In this document: positions 50,011 to 59,187 of the stretch, one piece after another | Numbering within the stretch: position 1 is the first letter of the stretch | How the letters are laid out: each line of letters starts with the position of its first letter | Assembly (NCBI GenBank): GCA_030681645.1 | Contig: JAUXRX010000017.1 | Location: 310,001-374,000 of the forward strand | Direction: 5' to 3' | Length of the DNA stretch: 64,000 nucleotides | Origin: Archangium sp. | GTDB taxonomy: Bacteria > Myxococcota > Myxococcia > Myxococcales > Myxococcaceae | The notes under the pieces: model-generated | What the model was told of the DNA's origin: nothing | The model's input: the letters and a program-made list of their open reading frames with translations, nothing else | The model's database searches: none | Made by a program: the position numbers and the translations under genes

Positions 50011-50913
50011 TCAAGAAGGTCGGCGACGAACGAGCAACAACCCGAGCACCAGCAGTCCGGGCCCAAACCCCGACGCCGAACACCCCACGGTGAGCGGCCC
50101 GCTGCACTGCACGTCGAGCTCGACCGCGATCGGCTCGGAGCGGGAGCCGTCACTCACCTCCACGGTGAAGGCATGGGAGCCGCGATCTCCCCGCGTCGGA
50201 GTCCACGTCAGCTCACCGGTCACCTCGTCGAGCGCGACGTCGGTGCTGGTGGTGGTGAAGCGCGTCGCGTTCGGCGCGTGCGCCCGCAGCGGATATCGGA
50301 ACGGCACGCTGCACGAGGCCGACAGCGCGGGCACGCTCGTCTCCACCAGCGGAGCGATGGGCTCGTAGATCACCTCGAGCGCCGGCCGCAGCGAATCGGG
50401 CATCGAGTCGCTCGACCGGAACGTGGTGGAGGAAGTGAGCGGCGCCTGGCGCAGCGCCACGCCGAAGTTCTGCCGCGGGGCGATCCACGTCTGCACCAGG
50501 AAGGTGACGTCGATCACGTTGCGGCCAGCCACCGGGGTGAAGCGCACCTTGATGTTCGGCGAGACGTTGCCGATGAAGTTGGTCCACGTCGGGAAGGTCT
50601 CGGCCCAGTCGGCGGTGACGGGGTGGAGCTCGATCTCGACGCCGCTGGTGGCGTACGTCTCGAGGATCAGCCGCGCCTCGCTCACCCTCGCGTCCGGCGG
50701 GAGCGCCGACACGTCGAAGAAGAGGAACGACACCTTGTCGGTGCTGCCCACCAGCCCCGTGTAGAGGGTGTCGGAGTTGCCGTTGTATGCGGGCGCCTCC
50801 TCCCACACGTAGCAGTCACGGGTGGTGCCTCCGGTGGCTCCCCGCTGGACGGTGAGCCGCTCGGCGAAGGCCAGCGATGAGCAGAGAACGAGAGCAACCA
50901 GAAGCGACCGCAC
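50011..50913 (-). CDS. DNRLRE-like surface protein with MYXO-CTERM tail
   Basis: This protein is about 300 residues from GTG 50913; TTG 50949 is the alternative. It has a signal peptide (RSLLVALVLCSSLAFA). Residues 20-190 resemble a DNRLRE/disaggregatase-related domain (DKVSFLFFDVSALPPDARVSEARL, NVIDVTFLVQTW, ALRQAPLTSSTTFRSSD). A cadherin/Ig-like domain follows (GELTWTPTRGDRGSHAFTVEVSD). The end is a MYXO-CTERM signal: Cys (VGCSASG), a hydrophobic helix (GLLVLGLLLV) and RRR. Such proteins are processed by myxosortase and displayed at the surface. Confidence 0.82.
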   Translation of the reverse strand: MRSLLVALVLCSSLAFAERLTVQRGATGGTTRDCYVWEEAPAYNGNSDTLYTGLVGSTDKVSFLFFDVSALPPDARVSEARLILETYATSGVEIELHPVTADWAETFPTWTNFIGNVSPNIKVRFTPVAGRNVIDVTFLVQTWIAPRQNFGVALRQAPLTSSTTFRSSDSMPDSLRPALEVIYEPIAPLVETSVPALSASCSVPFRYPLRAHAPNATRFTTTSTDVALDEVTGELTWTPTRGDRGSHAFTVEVSDGSRSEPIAVELDVQCSGPLTVGCSASGFGPGLLVLGLLLVRRRPS

Positions 50914-50961
50914 CGCCGCATTGTGGCTGCGCCGCCGCTGCCACTGCAAATGGGTGTGCGA

Positions 50962-52497
50962 CTAGCTCTGTGTCACGCGCACAGTGGTCTTCATGTCCTT
51001 GCCCGTGTCGGGGTCGCGCGCGGTCATGGTGAGGATGCCCTCGATGTTCACGTCGAAGGTGATCTCGACGCGCACGTTGCCCGCCGGGCCCTGGCGAATG
51101 CCGGAGAAGGTGAACTCGCCGAGCTGCTCGTTCTCTTTCGAGACCTCATGGTCGCCCTGCCAGATGCGCATGATCAGCTCGGTCTGGTTGTTCACGCTGG
51201 TCGTGCCGGTGATCTGCTTCGCGTTGGGGATGGGCGAATTCCGGGGGAAGACGAGGTGCATCTGCCCGTCGGCCTTCTCCAGCCCGATGCCCATGGGGAT
51301 GACGTCGAGCAGCTGCAGCTTGAGGTTGGTGTCGTCGGTGAGCGAGAAGGCGTAGAGCGCCGCGCCGATGGCGACGGCCTCGTCGGGGTGCACGCCCTTG
51401 CTGGGCGTCTTGCCGAAGAACTTGGTGAGCCGGTCCTGCACGGCGGGCATGCGCGTCTGGCCACCGACCAGCATGACCTCGTCGATCTCCCGCGTGGACA
51501 GCCCCGAGTCGACCAGCACCTTGGCCACGATCTTCAAGGTGCGATCGACGTGCTCGCTGGTGAGCTTCTCCAGCAGCTTGCGGCTGAACTTCATCTCGAT
51601 GTTGAGGGGCTGGCCCTGCGGCGTCATCGTGATGAAGGGAATGTTGAAGGGCGCCTCTTCACGCGCCGAGAGATCGATCTTGGTGCGCTCGGCGAGATCC
51701 TTGATGCGCTGCATGGCGACCGGGTCGGTGGACAGGTCGATGCCCGTCTTCGACTGAAACTCGGTCAACACGTAGTGGATCATCGCGTTGTCGAAGTCGA
51801 TGCCCCCCAGGAAGATGTCGCCGCCGGTGGCCTTCACCTCGAAGACCTGGTTGCGGATCTCGATGATCGACACGTCGAACGTGCCGCCGCCCAGGTCGTA
51901 GATGCAGACCTTCTGCTGCAGCTGCTTGCCCAGGCCGTAGGCCAGCGCGGCCGAGGTGGGCTCGTTGATGATGCGCACCACCTCGAGCCCGATCAGCTTG
52001 CCGGCGTCCTTCACCGACTGGCGCTGGCGATCGCTGAAGTAGGCGGGCACCGTCACCACCGCCTTGTTCACCGGCTGCTTGAGGTGGTTCGAGGCGACGT
52101 CGCGAATCTTGTTCAAGATGCGCGCAGCGACTTCCTGCAGCGTCATCTCTTTCTTGGCCACCTCGATGGTGACCTCTTTGTTGTCCGCCGAGGCCTTCAC
52201 CCCGTACTGGACGATCTTCTTCATCGACTCGACGATGTCGGAAGTCGCCGTGCGCCCCACCAGGCGCTTGCTGCCGTAGATCGTGTTGCGAGGGTTGAGC
52301 TGCCACTGCCGCTTGGCCTCGTAGCCGATCAGCTCGTTGCCCTTGTCGTCGACCGCGAAGATCGAAGGAATCGTGTACTCACCGCCCTTGTAGGGGATGA
52401 GCTTCACGTTCGGGACGCCGTCCTTGTAGCCATCGACGTAGGCGGCGCAGCTGTTGGTGGTGCCGAGGTCGATACCGATGATCGGTTCTGAGCTCAC
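50962..52497 (-). CDS. Hsp70/DnaK paralogue lacking the C-terminal lid
   Basis: This 511-residue protein has a complete ATPase domain: GIDLGTTNSC, VTVPAYFSDRQRQSVKDAG, INEPTSAALAYG, YDLGGGTFDVS and VMLVGGQTRMP. The beta-sandwich substrate domain follows, but the protein ends at DMKTTVRVTQS, so the alpha-helical lid and disordered tail of housekeeping DnaK (about 610-640 residues) are absent. Myxobacteria encode several such paralogues. It has no grpE or dnaJ nearby and lies 25 bp downstream of a large Cys-rich lipoprotein gene. Confidence 0.93.
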   Translation of the reverse strand: MSSEPIIGIDLGTTNSCAAYVDGYKDGVPNVKLIPYKGGEYTIPSIFAVDDKGNELIGYEAKRQWQLNPRNTIYGSKRLVGRTATSDIVESMKKIVQYGVKASADNKEVTIEVAKKEMTLQEVAARILNKIRDVASNHLKQPVNKAVVTVPAYFSDRQRQSVKDAGKLIGLEVVRIINEPTSAALAYGLGKQLQQKVCIYDLGGGTFDVSIIEIRNQVFEVKATGGDIFLGGIDFDNAMIHYVLTEFQSKTGIDLSTDPVAMQRIKDLAERTKIDLSAREEAPFNIPFITMTPQGQPLNIEMKFSRKLLEKLTSEHVDRTLKIVAKVLVDSGLSTREIDEVMLVGGQTRMPAVQDRLTKFFGKTPSKGVHPDEAVAIGAALYAFSLTDDTNLKLQLLDVIPMGIGLEKADGQMHLVFPRNSPIPNAKQITGTTSVNNQTELIMRIWQGDHEVSKENEQLGEFTFSGIRQGPAGNVRVEITFDVNIEGILTMTARDPDTGKDMKTTVRVTQS

Positions 52498-52522
52498 GGC
52501 GCGGGAGTGTAGGCGAAAGCGC

Positions 52523-55309
52523 TCACCTGTCGAGACGGGAGTAGCCGTCGATGACCGACGACCAGCTGGACAGGGTCACCCCGGAGGCGTCGAACACCTG
52601 CTCCACCGACACCCCGCCCACCAGATCCACTGCCACCACCTCGAGCTTCGTCATCGCCTGGGCAGAGGGATCCTGCCCCGGTCCGGTCGGCGCGCTCGGC
52701 CAGACGATCGCGGTCTGCCCGTTGGCCATGGCGAAGTAGATGACGTGCCTCGTGTCGGTGCCTGTGAGCGCCACCCGGCCCAGCTCGCCGCCCGTCGAGA
52801 ACACGGACGCCCAGGCCGGCTGGCCGGGGTTGAGTGTCCTGTTTCCGGGGGTATAGGTGGCCATCGCGGGGGCGGGGAGGAACGGGGTGATCAAGACGCG
52901 CGAACCCAGGACGGTGGAGCGAACGAGGCGCCCGCTCGACGCTGTCCCGCCCGCGTTGCCAGCCAATGCCCAGATCCCGGGGGTCGCGATTTCGAGCCCA
53001 TTGTACGCAGGCCCCCCGCGGATGGTGACCGGCTCCACTTCGCGCATCCCGTCCGACCCGGTCATGCCGGGGGTCTTCGAGGCGAAGCCCGTCGGCAGCA
53101 TGCCTGCCCGATCGTCGAAGAGGGCCGACGCGACCAGGATGGTGTCGAAGGTGGAGGGCACCTTCGGCAGCACCACCTCGGTGCGCAGCTTCTGTTGGCG
53201 CCGCGGCTGGAAGGCGAGCTGGGTGAAGCGGGCGTAGTCGGGCACGTCCTCCGAGCCCATCGGGCAGCGCTGCATGTTGCTGCACAGGCCGTCACCGTCG
53301 ACGTCGCTGCTGTCGGCGACGAAGGGCTTCGGGCTGAAGGCGATGCCGGGCACGTGCGCGTAGTCGAAGGCGCCGAGGTACGAGAGCACGTCGATCGAGC
53401 GCAGCGCGAAGGCCGACTCCAGGTACGCCCGGCCCGCCCACGCCTGCACGAAGCGCGAGGTGCCCGGCTGCGCGAAGGCGAGGGAGCGCGGCTTGACCTC
53501 CTGGGGGAAGCCGAGGCCGGGCGAGGTGTAGAGCACCAGCGCGCCGGGCACGGGCACCTGCTGGCCCACGCCGGGGATCTCGACCATGAAGTTGTCGCCC
53601 AGCAGGCCGCTCGCGGTGAGCGAAGGAATGTCCGAGGCGGACGCGGTGACGAAGCCCGCCCAGTAGCTGCCCACGGTGCTCACGTCGGAGAACGAGACCG
53701 AGGCGCTGAAGCCCGCGTTGCCGCGCACCGGGTTCTCGCGCAGCGGGATCAGCACGTCGGTCGCGGTGGTGCCGATGATCGACGCGCGCTCGAGCGCAGG
53801 CAGGCCGTCGGTGCGCAACGTCGCGGGCACGGCGGTGAAGGTGGTGGCGGTGCCGTCGAGCAGCGGAAAGTCGGCGGTGCCCTGCGCGGTGGTGACCACG
53901 TCGGTGGGCGCGGTGCAGTCGTTGGCTGGGCAGGCGCGCACCGTCACGTTCGCGAGCGGCCCGCCGGTCTCGGCGTCGGTGACGATCACCCGGCGGCCCA
54001 TCATCACCCGGGGGATGATGGTGATCGTCGCCTCGTTGGTCGAGAGCGCGCTGCCGGTGACCTGGGCGCGAACGCGCACTTCTCCGGCCATCACCGCGCT
54101 CACCAGGCCCGTCGCGCTCACGGTGGCGTTGGTGGACGGCAGGCCGGCGGTGTCCTTCACGTCCCAGGTCGCCGATTCCAGCGGGTAGCTGCTGCCGTCG
54201 AGGCGGTAGACGATCAGGTGCAGCTGCAGCGCGTCGCCCTCGATGAGGAAGCCCGTGGCCGGGGTCACCCGCATCGCGTCGATGTCGGCGGGCAGGGGAG
54301 GGCTCACGCACGCCCCGTCGACGCAGGCCTTCCCCGCACCGCACTCGAGGTGACCGCGGCACACCGACGGCACGCACACGCCGCCGATGCAGGTCTTCCC
54401 GGTGCCGCACTGCTGGCTCACCACGCAGGTGGGGCTGGGCTGGCAGTGGCCTTCTTCGCAGTAGCCGGTGATCTCCGAGCCCATCGTGCCGGGCACACCC
54501 GAGACACAGTCACCGTCGGCCAGGCAGCGCTGCAGCTCGCGGCAGATCGACTGCGTGCAGTCGAAGCCGGGAGGACACTGCGTCTCGGGGAAGCGCTTGC
54601 ACTCGAAGTTGCGCATGCACTCAGGGGTGGCGGTGCAGGTGGTGTACGCCTCGCAGCGGCCGAAGGTGGCCGAGGTGCAGTACTGGCCCGCGGGGCAGTC
54701 GCTCGCCTGCGCGCAGTCGGCCTTCGTGCACAGCCCGCTGCGGCAGATCAGGCTCTGGCCTCCACACTGGAGATCCTGCGTGCAGCGCCGGGTGCACGTG
54801 CCCGCGGCGCAGGTGTAGAGCGCGAACGCGACGCGGGGATCGAGGGTGGGCGCGCAGTCCTGCGGCATGTTGCAGACCGGCAGGCACAGCCCCTGCGTCA
54901 CCTCGCAGCGGGCGCCGGTGCCCCGGCAGTCTGCGTCGGCGGTGCAACGCGGGCGCGTCTGGCAGGCGCCGTTGGTGCACTGCTGGTTCGCCGCGCACGC
55001 GCTGTCGTCTTCGCAGCGGCACTGGCCCTGGCCGCAGACGAAGCCGTTCGCGCAGTCCGCGTCGCGCGCGCACTCGGGCCGCGCGCCGCAGGTGCCGCCG
55101 GTGAGGCACACCTGGGTATCGCCGCAGTCGGTGTCGTCGAGGCAGATCGGGCCGCACGCCCCGCGCCGGCAGCGCTGATCAGCGCGGCACTGCGTGTCGT
55201 CGCTGCAGGGCGTCGAGTTGATCGGCGGGCAGCTGAAGAGCGACAGGCACAGCAGCCCGCCGAAGAAGAGCCTGTCTTGAGCGGAGCCGAAAGACGACAT
55301 TCCGCCCAT
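52523..55309 (-). CDS. Large Cys-rich repeat lipoprotein
   Basis: This protein is about 928 residues from ATG 55309; ATG 55300 is possible. The lipobox is LFSC near residue 29. The next 300 residues contain about a dozen small Cys repeats of the type DxDCxxGxxCxxGxC (e.g. CARDADCANGFVCGQGQC), typical of myxobacterial surface proteins. A Big2/Ig-like domain follows (ATWDVKDTAGLPSTNATVSATG), then a carboxypeptidase-regulatory-like segment and a long strand-rich C-terminus. The n-region (SSFGSAQDRL) is encoded by a dispersed repeat. The function is unknown; binding or adhesion is likely. Confidence 0.85.
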   Translation of the reverse strand: MGGMSSFGSAQDRLFFGGLLCLSLFSCPPINSTPCSDDTQCRADQRCRRGACGPICLDDTDCGDTQVCLTGGTCGARPECARDADCANGFVCGQGQCRCEDDSACAANQQCTNGACQTRPRCTADADCRGTGARCEVTQGLCLPVCNMPQDCAPTLDPRVAFALYTCAAGTCTRRCTQDLQCGGQSLICRSGLCTKADCAQASDCPAGQYCTSATFGRCEAYTTCTATPECMRNFECKRFPETQCPPGFDCTQSICRELQRCLADGDCVSGVPGTMGSEITGYCEEGHCQPSPTCVVSQQCGTGKTCIGGVCVPSVCRGHLECGAGKACVDGACVSPPLPADIDAMRVTPATGFLIEGDALQLHLIVYRLDGSSYPLESATWDVKDTAGLPSTNATVSATGLVSAVMAGEVRVRAQVTGSALSTNEATITIIPRVMMGRRVIVTDAETGGPLANVTVRACPANDCTAPTDVVTTAQGTADFPLLDGTATTFTAVPATLRTDGLPALERASIIGTTATDVLIPLRENPVRGNAGFSASVSFSDVSTVGSYWAGFVTASASDIPSLTASGLLGDNFMVEIPGVGQQVPVPGALVLYTSPGLGFPQEVKPRSLAFAQPGTSRFVQAWAGRAYLESAFALRSIDVLSYLGAFDYAHVPGIAFSPKPFVADSSDVDGDGLCSNMQRCPMGSEDVPDYARFTQLAFQPRRQQKLRTEVVLPKVPSTFDTILVASALFDDRAGMLPTGFASKTPGMTGSDGMREVEPVTIRGGPAYNGLEIATPGIWALAGNAGGTASSGRLVRSTVLGSRVLITPFLPAPAMATYTPGNRTLNPGQPAWASVFSTGGELGRVALTGTDTRHVIYFAMANGQTAIVWPSAPTGPGQDPSAQAMTKLEVVAVDLVGGVSVEQVFDASGVTLSSWSSVIDGYSRLDR
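55272..55300. repeat. Family B/C repeat inside the Cys-rich lipoprotein start
   Basis: TGTCTTGAGCGGAGCCGAAAG is a variant with the same GGAGTCGA-like core as family B, in the first ten codons of the lipoprotein. It encodes the signal-peptide n-region. Confidence 0.6.
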
Positions 55310-55433
55310 ATAGCTCGGGAAACGCGCCAGAGGTTTTCTCAGCGCCTGAGAGGAAAACCCGAGTGAGGGCGGTCGCTTGCGGCGGCGTTGCCCCCTGTGG
55401 TCTACAGCCGAAACGTTTGATGTCGGAGGTTTC
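55310..55433. promoter_or_regulatory. Divergent promoter region
   Basis: This 124-bp gap between the Cys-rich lipoprotein and the metalloprotease gene must contain two opposing promoters. GGAGG just before 55434 is the ribosome binding site of the protease gene. No operator is recognised. Confidence 0.5.
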
Positions 55434-56879
55434 ATGACCACTCGGTTCGCAGTCATCGCAGCGTTCGTTTCGTCGGTGGCGGCGGCTCAGCCGGTCACGC
55501 TCAACGGCGACATCGTGCTGATCCAGGATCCGAACGGGGCCATCAACGAGCTGCTCGGCATGAACAACACGTCGATCCTCCCCAGCAAGCAGGAACAGTT
55601 CTGCCGCGCGGCCTTCAACACCGCGCGGGCGGCCGGCATCCCCGATCTCTTCGACGGGGTGATCACCTTCACCGCGTCTGAGACGATGACCGATCTCGAC
55701 AACGTGTGGCAGGGCTCGCCGGTGCGCGCAGATGCGTCGGGCTACGGCCGGCAGAACGCGGCGTGGGTGAACACCTACGACAGCACGCGCATGGGACAGT
55801 GCGTGTTCATGGGCACGCTGGGACGGGTGCAGAGCTTCTTCGGAGGGCCGGGGCCCGAGGCGCTGCCGTCGAACCCCGACGGCGACTGGGCTCCGTCGCT
55901 GGGCATTCCGATCCCCGGCATCACCAGCCTCACCGGCATCGAGATGTTGGGCCACGAGTACGGGCACCACTGGTTGATGGGCATCGAGTTCGATCAGAAT
56001 GACGGGCGCGGCCGGCAACATTTCATCCGTGGCTTCTCGGGCGCGGACGACATGGGGCAGGGCGGCAACCCCAACCAGCACTACAGCCACTACGCCGACT
56101 CGCGCTCGGTGATGTACGGCAGCTGCATCACCGACCTGGGCAATGGCAGCTACGACGTGCGCGGCTGCGAGCGGAAGTACAGCCACATCGACCAGTACCT
56201 GATGGGCCTGCGCGCGCCTCACGAGATCGATCCGATGCTGGTGCTCGAGGACCCCACCGATCTGGGCAAGGGCGTGGACACGGTGGCCTACGGCCGCACC
56301 TCGAGCGGCATGGTGGTGAGCAACCGCACCCGCCACGACGTCACCGGTGACGAGATCGTGCGCGCCATGGGCGCCCGCATTCCGGGTGCGCCGGCCGCGC
56401 CGCGCTGCTGGCGGGTCGCGTTCATCGTGGTGCTCGCCCCGGGCCAGACGGCGCTCTCGCCCGCGATGCTCGACAAGGTGAACCGCTACCGCAACCGCTG
56501 GGGCCCGTGGTTCAACAGGGCCACCGACGGCCGCGGCACCATGGACTCGCGCATCACCGGCAATGGCTGCGTGACGTTCCCCAGCGACGCGGGCGTGGTG
56601 ATTCCGCCCGACGATGCGGGCGTGATCGTCGTCGATGACGCGGGCACTCCTGATCCCGACGCAGGTGTGGTGGAGCCGGACGCTGGCACTCCGGCCGAAG
56701 AGCTCGATGCGGGGGAGGTGGTCGATGCCGGCCAGGATCCCGGCCCGTCGAAGTGGGACACCTACGTTCCGCCCGACATCGGGAAGATCCGCCCGGGATG
56801 CGGGTGCAGCACGCCGGGAGGTGGTGAGCTGTTTGCGATGCTCGCGGGGCTTGTGGCGCTGGGTCGTCGGAGGCGCTGA
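55434..56879 (+). CDS. Secreted HExxH metalloprotease-like protein with MYXO-CTERM tail
   Basis: This protein of 481 residues has a strong ribosome binding site (GGAGG) and a signal peptide (MTTRFAVIAAFVSSVAAA). A zinc-protease motif H174-E-Y-G-H178 lies in IEMLGHEYGHHWLMGIEF; the third ligand is not clear. Residues 375-450 form an Asp/Ala/Pro-rich repeated linker (DAGVV and DAGTP units). The C-terminus has a Cys pair (GCGCS), a hydrophobic helix and RRRR, the MYXO-CTERM pattern. It is probably cell-surface anchored or released after processing. It is not a named peptidase family that I recognise. Confidence 0.82.
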   Translation: MTTRFAVIAAFVSSVAAAQPVTLNGDIVLIQDPNGAINELLGMNNTSILPSKQEQFCRAAFNTARAAGIPDLFDGVITFTASETMTDLDNVWQGSPVRADASGYGRQNAAWVNTYDSTRMGQCVFMGTLGRVQSFFGGPGPEALPSNPDGDWAPSLGIPIPGITSLTGIEMLGHEYGHHWLMGIEFDQNDGRGRQHFIRGFSGADDMGQGGNPNQHYSHYADSRSVMYGSCITDLGNGSYDVRGCERKYSHIDQYLMGLRAPHEIDPMLVLEDPTDLGKGVDTVAYGRTSSGMVVSNRTRHDVTGDEIVRAMGARIPGAPAAPRCWRVAFIVVLAPGQTALSPAMLDKVNRYRNRWGPWFNRATDGRGTMDSRITGNGCVTFPSDAGVVIPPDDAGVIVVDDAGTPDPDAGVVEPDAGTPAEELDAGEVVDAGQDPGPSKWDTYVPPDIGKIRPGCGCSTPGGGELFAMLAGLVALGRRRR

Positions 56880-56967
56880 GCGGGCACGGTTTCCCCGGCT
56901 TTTCGGGCACGGCTTCGGTCCCCCGAAACCGCCCCACCAACCTCAGGGACAGTTACACTCCGCCCTC

Positions 56968-59187
56968 ATGGACGCGCGACGCTTTCTGCAGGAAGTCGGC
57001 AACACGGTTTCGAGTGACTTCGAGAAGAACCGCTCGTTGCTCTCCTTCGAGGAGTACCTCCAGCTCTTCAACGGCGCGCCGCGGCTGCAGGCCCGCAACG
57101 CCGCCCAGTACCTCAAGGACGCGATCGACTCCTTCGGCACCGAGCAGGTGCCTCACCCCTCGGGGCCGGTGCGCCGCTTCAAGGTCTTCGACGCGGTGAA
57201 AGACGGCCACCAGGTGCGCGTGGCCGGCCAGGAAGAGGTGCAGAACGCGCTCTACCGGCTGCTGGGCAACTTCGTGCGCGCGGGCCGCATCAACAAGCTC
57301 ATCCTCATGCACGGGCCCAACGGCTCGGCGAAGTCGTCGCTGGCCGAGTCGCTCAAGCGCGGCCTCGAGATCTACAGCCAGACCCCCGCGGGCGCGCTGT
57401 ACACCTTCAACTGGGTCTTCCCGAAGGAGAAGCTGGTCAAGGGCAGCATCGGCTTCGGCGAGAAGTCCTCGAGCGGCCCGGTGACGTCGTACGCGCACCT
57501 CGACGCCGAAGACATCGACCTGCGCCTCACCAACCCGCTGCGCGAGCACCCGCTCTTCCTCATTCCCCGCCACGATCGCCGCAAGCTGCTCGACCAGGCG
57601 TTCGGCCAGAAGGACTCCGACGCGGTCGCGCCGTCGTACCTGCTGGAAGGCGAGCTCTCGACCACCAACCGGAAGATCTTCGACGCGCTGCTGGCGAGCT
57701 ACTCGGGCGACTGGCTCAAGGTGCTGCGCCACGTGCAGGTCGAGCGCTTCTACGTCTCGCGCCGCTACCAGGTGGGCACCTTCACCGTCGAGCCGCAGAT
57801 GAGCGTCGACGCCGCGTATCAGCAGGTCTCGGCCGATCGCACCCAGGCGAACCTGCCCTCGGCGCTGCACAGCGTGGTGCTCTTCCAGCCCGCGGGCCCG
57901 CTGGTGAGCGCGAACCGCGGGCTCATCGAGTACGCCGACCTGCTCAAGCGCCCGCTGGAAGCCTTCAAGTATCTGCTGGGTTTCTCCGAGACGCAGGAAG
58001 TGCCGCTCGAGCACATGGTGCTGCAGCTCGACGAGGTGCTGCTCGCTTCTTCGAACGAGAAGCACCTCGCCGCCTTCAAGGAGCTGCCCGACTTCAGCTC
58101 GTTCAAGGGCCGCATCGAGCTGGTGCGCGTGCCGTACCTGCGCAGGTGGAAGCTCGAGCGCGAGGTCTACGACGCGCAGGTCACGCCGCGCACGGTGGGC
58201 CGGCACGTCGCGCCCCACGCCACCCGCGTCGCCGCGATGTGGGCGGTGCTCACCCGGCTCAAGAAGCCGATCCCCGATCGCTACCCGGCCGAGGCGCGCG
58301 CGCTGGTCGAGCGGCTGTCGCCGATGGAGAAGCTCAAGCTGTACCAGGACCAGGAGGCGCCCGATCGGCTCACCGTGCAGCAGCAGCGAGAGCTCAAGAA
58401 GCTGGTGCCGATGCTCTACGAGGAGTCTGACTCGTACCCGAACTACGAGGGCCGCTCCGGCGCCTCGGCGCGCGAGATCAAGACCGCGCTCTTCAACGCG
58501 GCGCAGTCCCCCGAGCACGACTCGCTGCACCCGCTGGCCGTGCTCAAGGAACTGCTCGCGCTCACCCGCGACAAGAGCGTGTACGAGTACCTGCAGCAGG
58601 AGATCGTCGACGGGTACCACGATCACGCCGAGTTCGTGCGCGTCGTCGAGAACGACTACCTCGACGTGGTCGATCGCGAGGTGCGCGACTCGATGGGCCT
58701 GGTGAGCGAGCAGCAGTACGCCGATCTCTTCGAGCGCTACGTGCAGACCGTGTCCGCGTGGATCAAGGGCGAGCGGGTGCAGAACAAGCACAGCGGCGCG
58801 CAGGAGAAGCCCGACGAGGCGCGGCTGGCCGAGTTCGAGGGCTACGTGATGCCCAAGGGCGAAGACGCCACCGCGTTCCGCCGCTCGCTCATCTCCACCG
58901 TCGGCGCCTGGCGCATCGACAACCCGGAGATCCCCGTCGACTACGCGCGCATCTTCCCCGACCTGTTCAAGCGCCTCGCCGATCACTTCTACGAAGAGCA
59001 CAAGCGGCAGCTCAAGCGCTACGTCGAGAACATCCTCAAGTACCTCTCGGACGAGCGCAGCTCGCTCTCCCCGAAAGATCAGCAGCAGGTGCGCAAGACC
59101 ATGGACGAGATGATCTCCCGCTTCGGCTACACCGAGGCCTCGGCGAAGGATGCGATCGTGTTCCTCGTTCGCAAACGCTACGCGTGA
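56968..59187 (+). CDS. prkA: PrkA-type AAA serine protein kinase
   Basis: This 739-residue protein is longer than the usual 640. The N-terminal AAA-type domain has Walker A GPNGSAKSS (116-124) and the family phrases LSFEEYLQLF, SYLLEGELSTTNRKIFDALL and KLYQDQEAPDRLTVQQQRELKKL. A C-terminal PrkA kinase-like region ends in RKTMDEMISRFGYTEASAKDAI. PrkA/YeaG proteins act in starvation and sporulation responses. The usual yeaH/spoVR neighbours are absent; instead an AdoMet decarboxylase gene overlaps its stop by 4 nt. Confidence 0.93.
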   Translation: MDARRFLQEVGNTVSSDFEKNRSLLSFEEYLQLFNGAPRLQARNAAQYLKDAIDSFGTEQVPHPSGPVRRFKVFDAVKDGHQVRVAGQEEVQNALYRLLGNFVRAGRINKLILMHGPNGSAKSSLAESLKRGLEIYSQTPAGALYTFNWVFPKEKLVKGSIGFGEKSSSGPVTSYAHLDAEDIDLRLTNPLREHPLFLIPRHDRRKLLDQAFGQKDSDAVAPSYLLEGELSTTNRKIFDALLASYSGDWLKVLRHVQVERFYVSRRYQVGTFTVEPQMSVDAAYQQVSADRTQANLPSALHSVVLFQPAGPLVSANRGLIEYADLLKRPLEAFKYLLGFSETQEVPLEHMVLQLDEVLLASSNEKHLAAFKELPDFSSFKGRIELVRVPYLRRWKLEREVYDAQVTPRTVGRHVAPHATRVAAMWAVLTRLKKPIPDRYPAEARALVERLSPMEKLKLYQDQEAPDRLTVQQQRELKKLVPMLYEESDSYPNYEGRSGASAREIKTALFNAAQSPEHDSLHPLAVLKELLALTRDKSVYEYLQQEIVDGYHDHAEFVRVVENDYLDVVDREVRDSMGLVSEQQYADLFERYVQTVSAWIKGERVQNKHSGAQEKPDEARLAEFEGYVMPKGEDATAFRRSLISTVGAWRIDNPEIPVDYARIFPDLFKRLADHFYEEHKRQLKRYVENILKYLSDERSSLSPKDQQQVRKTMDEMISRFGYTEASAKDAIVFLVRKRYA

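Noticed and set aside
52454..55366. A 970-codon open frame on the plus strand opposite the Cys-rich lipoprotein and the Hsp70 start
   Set aside because: It is a high-GC shadow: its residues are almost all Arg, Ala, Gly and His with no domain pattern, and the minus-strand gene has clear motifs.
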